NCBI RefSeq assembly: GCF_004564235.1
Contig: NZ_SOMN01000006.1
Coordinates: 1 to 64,000, forward strand
DNA length: 64,000 nucleotides
From: Cohnella luojiensis
Lineage (GTDB): Bacteria > Bacillota > Bacilli > Paenibacillales > Paenibacillaceae
Direction: 5' to 3'
Shown in pieces: positions 59,002-64,000 of this stretch. Positions within the stretch are counted from its first letter, which is position 1; every line of letters starts with the position of its first letter. A program made the position numbers and the translations under genes. The notes under the pieces were generated by a model that was not told the DNA's origin, made no database searches, and saw only the letters and a list, made by a program, of their open reading frames with translations.

Positions 59002-60057
59002 TTAATTTTTGTCCGACGCGGCCCGCTCTTTGGTCAGAGCTTCCCACATTCCATTCAGATAGACAGCCCCCAGAGCGCGGTCATATAGACCGTAACCCGG
59101 CTTACCGGTCTCGCCCCAGATCATTCGCCCGTGATCGGGACGAACGGGGCCGGCATAATTCACGTCGCGCAATGCCCGCATGATCTCTCCCATATCCAAT
59201 GAACCCGCCGAGGACAAGTGCGCCGATTCTTGAAAAGAACGCTCGCCCGTATGCTTGATATTGCGCGCGTGCATGAAGTTGATTCTTCCTTCCGCGCCGA
59301 ATCGGCGGATGAGCGCCGGCATGTCGTTGTTCGGATTCGCTCCCAGCGATCCGCTGCACAAGCATAACCCGTTCACCGGATGATCGTAGAGTCGAAGGAA
59401 TTTATTCAAAGCATCCCCGTCGGTAATAATACGCGGAAGCCCGAAGATAGGCCATGGCGGATCATCCGGGTGAATAGCCATCCTAACTCCGACTTTCTCC
59501 GCTATGGGCATGATCGCCTTTACGAAATAAGCCAAGTTGTCCCACAGCTTCTCCTCATCCACCAAAGCGTATTGGTCGAACAACAACCGCAGCTCCTCTT
59601 TCCTGTAACTGCTATCCCAGCCGGGCAATTGCAACTCGCCGCTCAGAGGATTCATCCGTTGAACGACCTCTTCCTCGTAAATGAGCGCGTTCGAGCCATC
59701 CTCCAGCACATAGTCCAGCTGCGATCGCGTCCAATCGAATACAGGCATGAAGTTATAGCAGACGATTCCGACTCCCGCTTGGGCGAGGTTACGCAACGTT
59801 CGTCCATAATTTTCAATGTAACGATCGCGTCCAGGCAGTCCCAGCTTAATATGCTCATGGACGGGCACGCTTTCGATAACGCTGAGAGAAAGACCAGCGG
59901 ATTCAACCTCTTCTTTAAGCTGAACGATTTTCTCGAGCGGCCATTCTTCACCCACCGGCACGTCATAGATCGCGCTTACGATTCCGGTCACTCCGGGAAT
60001 TTGGCGAATTTGCCATAGCTTCACCGGGTCGCTGTCCCCAAACCAACGAAAAGTCAT
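59002..60057 (-). CDS. uxuA: Mannonate dehydratase
   Basis: The ATG at 60057 gives the usual family start ([36 protein letters not shown]) and follows GAGGTG; upstream starts are possible. The 351-residue enzyme dehydrates D-mannonate to 2-keto-3-deoxygluconate using Mn2+. Metal ligands lie in [31 protein letters not shown] and RPDHGRMIW. It supplies KdgK and KdgA. Confidence 0.94.
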   Translation of the reverse strand: MTFRWFGDSDPVKLWQIRQIPGVTGIVSAIYDVPVGEEWPLEKIVQLKEEVESAGLSLSVIESVPVHEHIKLGLPGRDRYIENYGRTLRNLAQAGVGIVCYNFMPVFDWTRSQLDYVLEDGSNALIYEEEVVQRMNPLSGELQLPGWDSSYRKEELRLLFDQYALVDEEKLWDNLAYFVKAIMPIAEKVGVRMAIHPDDPPWPIFGLPRIITDGDALNKFLRLYDHPVNGLCLCSGSLGANPNNDMPALIRRFGAEGRINFMHARNIKHTGERSFQESAHLSSAGSLDMGEIMRALRDVNYAGPVRPDHGRMIWGETGKPGYGLYDRALGAVYLNGMWEALTKERAASDKN

Positions 60058-60106
60058 TTGCACCTCAACCATTCCCCCTTCCATCACTCTAACAACTTCA
60101 ATCAGA

Positions 60107-60874
60107 TCAGATCGTCATGGCGCCAAAGCCGCCGTCCACTCTAAGCATCGATCCCGTCACGTAACCCGACGCCCGTTCGGAAGCCAAATAGACGACCGCC
60201 CCTTGCAGCTCGGCCGGATCTCCGAAGCGTTTCATCGGAGTGTGTCCCATGATGGACGCAACCCTCTCCTCGGACAATATCGCCCGGTTTTGCTCCGCCG
60301 GGAAAAATCCCGGTAAGATCGCGTTCACTCTAACGCGGGCGGGCGCGAACTCGCGGGCGAGAAATTGCGTCATGTTGTTCACCGCCGCTTTGGAAGCGGA
60401 ATAAGCGAATACCCGCGACAATGGAGGAGCCGAAGACACGGAGGACAGATTAATGATGCTTCCTCCTAGCCCTCGCTCGACCATATGCTTGCCGAACACC
60501 TGACAAGCAAGCATGACGCTTTTGGCGTTCACGTCCATGATCCGATCCCATTCCTCTTCCTCGATATCGAAGAAAGGTTTAGCGCTATTCACGCCCGGAC
60601 AATTAAGCAGAATATCGACGCCGCCCGTCCAAGCCGCCACCTCCCGCAGCAGTTTCTCCAAATCCGCTTTGGACGTCGCTTCGACCGCGTAGCAACGCGC
60701 TTCCCCGCCCGCCGACTCGATTCGTTTCCGGATTGGGTCAGCATTCTCGACCTTGCGTCCCGTCAACGCCACCTTGGCTCCATATGCGGCTAACGCTTCG
60801 GCCATTGCTCCGCCAAGCGTCGAAGAGCCTCCGATCACGACCGCAGTCTTCCCTTTTAAGTCGAATAAATCCAT
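60107..60874 (-). CDS. SDR oxidoreductase, probable D-mannonate (fructuronate) reductase
   Basis: This 255-residue short-chain dehydrogenase has the NAD(P) motif [17 protein letters not shown] (13-29), NLSSVSS with the catalytic Ser, and the YSASK catalytic pair. Its place 19 bases upstream of uxuA strongly suggests it reduces D-fructuronate to D-mannonate, as UxuB/YjmF-type SDRs do in Gram-positives. A gluconate-5-dehydrogenase-like role is the alternative. Confidence 0.85.
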   Translation of the reverse strand: MDLFDLKGKTAVVIGGSSTLGGAMAEALAAYGAKVALTGRKVENADPIRKRIESAGGEARCYAVEATSKADLEKLLREVAAWTGGVDILLNCPGVNSAKPFFDIEEEEWDRIMDVNAKSVMLACQVFGKHMVERGLGGSIINLSSVSSAPPLSRVFAYSASKAAVNNMTQFLAREFAPARVRVNAILPGFFPAEQNRAILSEERVASIMGHTPMKRFGDPAELQGAVVYLASERASGYVTGSMLRVDGGFGAMTI

Positions 60875-61725
60875 TCTCCGTCTCCTACCTTCTGCATGGT
60901 TACGCGCTTATCCTTTAATTCTCTCTTGTAGCGTTCGGGCGTAGACCCGACATGCCGCTTGAAAAGCCTGCTGAAGTGCGCAAGATGTTTGAATCCCAGC
61001 CGGAACGACACCTCCGTCACGGCCATGCCGGGATGCAGAAGGAACAGAATCTTCGCTTCGTTCACGCGCTTGCGGTACACATACTCGAATATCGTAACTC
61101 CCGTCACTTCTTTGAAAATTTTGGCCAAGTACGACTTGCTGAGATGAAGCTCCTTTTGCAGCCGCTCCATATTAAGCTCGTCGTCCGCATAACGGTCTTC
61201 CAACAACGCGACGACATTCTGCACGGTCTTTTCCTTGTCGGACGGAAATTCCCGTTGCTCGCTAAGAGGCTGCAGGCACTGGTCATAGACGAAATGAAGC
61301 AAATCGACGAAAGCGAGCAATAGCCGCCCCGCCCCAACTTGGTCTCCCCGCTGCTGATATCCGTGCATAGTAACGAGTATCCGCTCCGCCTCTTCTTTAT
61401 TCGCTCCGCGCAGACAAAGCCGGTAGTTCTTGAATTTCTCGAAGGGCTGCATGATAGGTACCGCTTGCGGAAGCTCCAAGTAAGGCCTTAATATTGCCGG
61501 ATCGAAATGGATGATCGACCGGATGTAAGGGACCGACGGGTCGATCTTCGGGCAATGCAGCGTCATTCCGTACATCAAGATCAGATCGCCGGGAGAAAGA
61601 TTATAGATCTGATCTCCGATCAAATAATTGCATTTGCCCTCGTGAAAATAGTAAACCTCGTAGAAGGTATGGGAATGAAATACCGGTTCGAAAGGTCCTG
61701 TAGAACGATAGCTATATTCAAACAT
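60856..61725 (-). CDS. AraC-family transcriptional regulator inside the uronate operon
   Basis: The 289-residue protein has a cupin domain (FHSHTFYEVYYFHEGKCNYLIGDQIYNLSPGDLILMYGMTLHCPK) and two C-terminal HTHs (about 180-275, FRLGFKHLAHFSRLFKRHVGSTPERYKREL). It overlaps the upstream isomerase by eight bases and the downstream SDR by nineteen, so it is co-translated in the operon and probably activates it. Confidence 0.9.
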   Translation of the reverse strand: MFEYSYRSTGPFEPVFHSHTFYEVYYFHEGKCNYLIGDQIYNLSPGDLILMYGMTLHCPKIDPSVPYIRSIIHFDPAILRPYLELPQAVPIMQPFEKFKNYRLCLRGANKEEAERILVTMHGYQQRGDQVGAGRLLLAFVDLLHFVYDQCLQPLSEQREFPSDKEKTVQNVVALLEDRYADDELNMERLQKELHLSKSYLAKIFKEVTGVTIFEYVYRKRVNEAKILFLLHPGMAVTEVSFRLGFKHLAHFSRLFKRHVGSTPERYKRELKDKRVTMQKVGDGEWIYST

Positions 61726-62593
61726 GGGTTTGATGCTCCGCCAGAATGCCTCTCATATATTCCGCAAAATGGGTCATCATGTCCGCGGAATCCGGGAATT
61801 GCTTGCTGAAATCCTCCACTCCCAAATACCCGTCGTAACCCACCGCAACCAAATCGGCGATCACTTGCTTCCAAGGGACCATTCCTTCCTTAAGCCCTGC
61901 CCATTCGCATTGCCAGATCGCGTTGCCATCCTCGGACGTTCCTTTTACTTTCCACCCTGCGTTCTTCACGTGTACGTGCGCCAAATAAGGGCCCAGGATC
62001 TCGAGAGACATTCTATAGTTCTCGAAGCCTTCATGAACGGAATTGCCGGGGTCGAAGAGAACGCCTATGAAACTCGGATCCAAGTCCTCTACCAATCTCC
62101 GCGCGCCGGACGCCGAAGCCGCGAGAGTACCATGGTGAATCTCGACTAATCCCTTTATTCCGTACTGCTTGCAAAGCGCTTCGGCATTCTTTAGATAAGT
62201 CCTGGCATGCTCGAATAATTCATTGAACGGCTTGCTTCGGTCATATCCGGGAACGCCGACTCGTATGAAAGATGCTCCCAGGTATCGAGCGGCACGCAGC
62301 ACCTGTTCGGTCGCCGCGAGATCGCCCGCCTGCAAATAGGGGGTAACGCTGATCGTCTTCATTCCATTCCTTTCTGCCGCCCGCTTGAAACGGTCGAGCT
62401 CCTCTTCTCCTCCCGCCGGAGAGATCGTGCAACGATTGTTGCCCCAGAATGAAGGCGCCTCGGCCGACAAACCTTGAGGCGTTTCCTTATAACGCCATTC
62501 GATGCCTTTTATGCCCGCTTGCTTGGCTGCGGCCGTAAGTTCGCCCGGGTCCAGCTCCGGCGTTGAAACCGTAAAAACCGACAACTTGATCAT
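61718..62593 (-). CDS. TIM-barrel sugar isomerase/epimerase (AP endonuclease 2 family)
   Basis: The 291-residue protein has the family barrel with metal ligands in GLVEIHHGTLAAS (Glu/His), FDPGNSVHEG (Asp) and HVHVKNAGW (His). The reaction may be isomerisation or epimerisation of a sugar or sugar acid, but cannot be named from sequence. GAGGAGG precedes the ATG. It lies between the AraC and Gfo/Idh genes, and so belongs to the same pathway. Confidence 0.82.
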   Translation of the reverse strand: MIKLSVFTVSTPELDPGELTAAAKQAGIKGIEWRYKETPQGLSAEAPSFWGNNRCTISPAGGEEELDRFKRAAERNGMKTISVTPYLQAGDLAATEQVLRAARYLGASFIRVGVPGYDRSKPFNELFEHARTYLKNAEALCKQYGIKGLVEIHHGTLAASASGARRLVEDLDPSFIGVLFDPGNSVHEGFENYRMSLEILGPYLAHVHVKNAGWKVKGTSEDGNAIWQCEWAGLKEGMVPWKQVIADLVAVGYDGYLGVEDFSKQFPDSADMMTHFAEYMRGILAEHQTHV

Positions 62594-62620
62594 GCTGTAG
62601 TCCTCCTCTATAAGATTTGA

Positions 62621-63694
62621 TTATTCGACGCGGATGGCTTTGGCTTGCGCCTTCAGGCAAAGCTCCGCCGCCTTGAAAGCGTGCGCCTGAGACATGGCGT
62701 TTTCCGTTCGGTTCAATCCGTCCAAGATCAACTCGCCGAAATACGGAAAGCCTACCTTGCCGCTTAAATCCATATGATATTCTCCCTCGCCGTTCACCAA
62801 GTAAAGTTGGTCTCCCTTGGCTTCCCGAGCGACGTCGACGTACTTGCGCAATTCGATGTAACCGTTCGTCCCCATAATGACCGTACGTCCGTCTCCCCAA
62901 GTCGAGAGTCCGTCGGGCGTCAACCAGTCCACGCGAAAATAATTCGTCGCGCCGTTATTTCCGACAAGGGTGGCGTCGCCATAGTCTTCCAACTCCGAAA
63001 ATTGCTTGTTTGCGTAATTGGCAACTTTGCTATGGAGGACTTCGGCATCGTCGCAGCCTGCAAAGTACAGAAATTGCTCGATTTGGTGGCTCCCGATATC
63101 GCACAGTATGCCTCCGTATTGCTCTTTCCGGAAAAACCAATCCGGTCTTTGGGCGGCGTTCAGCCTGTGAGGTCCTAACCCAAGAACCTGAACGACTCGG
63201 CCGATGGCACCGTCCTTAACCAATTGGCCGGCGTATACCGCGCTCTCCACATGAAGCCGTTCGCTGTAATAGACGGAGTATTTGCGCCCTGTTCTGCCAA
63301 CCGTATGCTTTGCCTGCTCCAATTGCGCCAACGAAGTAAACGGAGTTTTGTCGACGAAATAATCTTTGCCGTGCTCCATGACTTTGACGCCCAGAGGACC
63401 GCGATCGCACGGGATACCCGCGGCCGCGACCAGCGTAACCGTCGGATCTTGCAGAATCTGCTGCTCCGACGCGGCTGCGCGAACATGGGGGTAGGTTTCG
63501 ATGAATCGGCGAACCTTGTCCGGATCGGGATCGTATACCCATTTTAACGTTGCGCCCGCTTCCTGAAGTCCGTTGCACATGCCGTAGATGTGTCCGTGGT
63601 CAAGCGACATTGCCGCAAAAGTAAACTCATCGTGCGCGACTACCGATTTCGGCTTGCCTTGAGGCGCGTAATTCATGCCATTCGCTTGGGACAT
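62621..63694 (-). CDS. Gfo/Idh/MocA-family oxidoreductase
   Basis: The 357-residue protein has a Rossmann-type N-terminal domain (about 25-150; here the glycine-rich loop is unusual: AAMSLDHGHIYGMCNGLQEAG) and a C-terminal Gfo/Idh domain (GGILCDIGSHQIEQFLYF, with the likely catalytic His). The VDKTPFTSLAQLEQA segment takes the place of the usual EKP motif, with Lys retained. It probably oxidises or reduces a sugar or inositol-like substrate with NAD(P). AAGGAGG precedes the ATG. Confidence 0.82.
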   Translation of the reverse strand: MSQANGMNYAPQGKPKSVVAHDEFTFAAMSLDHGHIYGMCNGLQEAGATLKWVYDPDPDKVRRFIETYPHVRAAASEQQILQDPTVTLVAAAGIPCDRGPLGVKVMEHGKDYFVDKTPFTSLAQLEQAKHTVGRTGRKYSVYYSERLHVESAVYAGQLVKDGAIGRVVQVLGLGPHRLNAAQRPDWFFRKEQYGGILCDIGSHQIEQFLYFAGCDDAEVLHSKVANYANKQFSELEDYGDATLVGNNGATNYFRVDWLTPDGLSTWGDGRTVIMGTNGYIELRKYVDVAREAKGDQLYLVNGEGEYHMDLSGKVGFPYFGELILDGLNRTENAMSQAHAFKAAELCLKAQAKAIRVE

Positions 63695-63706
63695 GTCGAA
63701 CCTCCT

Positions 63707-64000
63707 TTACCTTTTCGAGTTTGCCGATCGTTCGATTTGTTCCTGCAGCTTGTCATAGAATAGATTCTCGTCAATCGGAAGATCAACCCAGCCATCCGTC
63801 CAAGTGGACAGGAGCATGGCATTGGATAACGTTAGACCTTTAATACCTTCTTCGCCCGGCGCTATCAAAGGCGTTCCGTGAAGGATCGCGTTCGTCCAAT
63901 TTTGCGTGATCTCCATGTGTTGGGCTCCTCCCCCGGAAACCGGGATCTCGAACTTCCAACATTCCGGCTGCGCGAAGGCGTTCGTATTCGTTCGGTTAAA
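63707..64000 (-). CDS. Gfo/Idh/MocA-like oxidoreductase, C-terminal part (cut by window edge)
   Basis: The frame is open to the right edge and ends at 63707. Visible residues include NRTNTNAFAQPECWKFEIPV, GGAQHMEITQNWTNAILHGTPLIAPGEEGIKGLTLSNAMLLSTW and the C-terminal YDKLQEQIERS. The HGTPLIAPGEEGIKGLTLSNAML pattern is typical of the C terminus of Gfo/Idh/MocA proteins. It precedes the full-length oxidoreductase by 12 bases. An ATG at 63916 is internal, not a start. Confidence 0.75.
   Translation of the reverse strand, partial: FNRTNTNAFAQPECWKFEIPVSGGGAQHMEITQNWTNAILHGTPLIAPGEEGIKGLTLSNAMLLSTWTDGWVDLPIDENLFYDKLQEQIERSANSKR

Noticed and set aside
63707..63916. Complete 69-residue gene at the right edge
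   Set aside because: The frame is open to the window edge and the upstream residues continue a Gfo/Idh-like C terminus, so it is the end of a larger gene.

Overview
The window looks like a chromosomal segment of a Gram-positive, Paenibacillaceae-type bacterium (Paenibacillus or Cohnella is my best guess). The reasons are strong GGAGG-type ribosome sites, frequent TTG and GTG starts, many intrinsic terminators, a glgB-glgC-glgD-glgA glycogen operon, AraR-like boxes, a CcpN/PpsR pair, and a dense load of glycoside hydrolases each paired with its own one-component regulator. I see no rRNA, tRNA, phage or CRISPR locus.

Layout. 1-3370 is mobile or repeat-rich: the 5' end of a probable group II intron running off the left edge, two copies of a long non-coding repeat, an IS3-family element with a programmed -1 frameshift site, and one zinc-ribbon gene. 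3376-7070 holds a GH42 beta-galactosidase divergent from an AraC regulator, then a DUF1361 membrane protein. 7255-14969 is a minus-strand glycogen operon (glgB, glgC, glgD, glgA) ending in a GH15 glucoamylase-like gene where glgP is often found. 15295-18469 has an AI-2E-type membrane protein, L-arabinose isomerase with AraR-like boxes, and a DUF3892 protein. 18572-24882 has a GH36 alpha-galactosidase and a GH2 beta-galactosidase with a divergent AraC regulator. 24949-28528 has a MarR/luciferase-like oxidoreductase pair, an exported SLH-like protein and a DUF6232 protein. 28665-34333 is an L-fucose operon (fucI, aldolase, FGGY kinase, fucU) with a divergent LacI regulator. 34729-41743 is mostly housekeeping or stress genes. 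41928-48954 has a GH51 arabinofuranosidase, a LytTR protein and an alpha-glucoside-type ABC importer (no ATPase) with its LacI regulator. 49109-51253 is a central-carbon control cluster (ppsR, ccpN, fsa/talC-like). 51666-56788 has a GH4 glycosidase, an AraC regulator, adenosine deaminase and an M29 aminopeptidase. 57240-64000 is a hexuronate-type operon (kdgK, kdgA, uxuA, SDR, AraC, TIM-barrel isomerase, two Gfo/Idh/MocA oxidoreductases, one cut by the edge).

The genes fit together as a plant-polysaccharide scavenger: galactosides, arabinan, fucose, alpha-glucosides and uronates are taken in and fed to central metabolism, with glycogen as the store and CcpN/PpsR setting the glycolysis/gluconeogenesis balance.

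The most unusual signal is non-coding. Four intergenic tandem arrays (about 34396-34566, 38469-38812, 51439-51668, 56814-57190) have mostly different sequences but all have a period of exactly 51 bp, and each unit carries one hairpin. All four lie just downstream of stop codons, usually between convergent genes or between a stop codon and the terminator. A related 52-bp unit occurs in the long repeat near 3100. I do not recognise this as a named repeat family.
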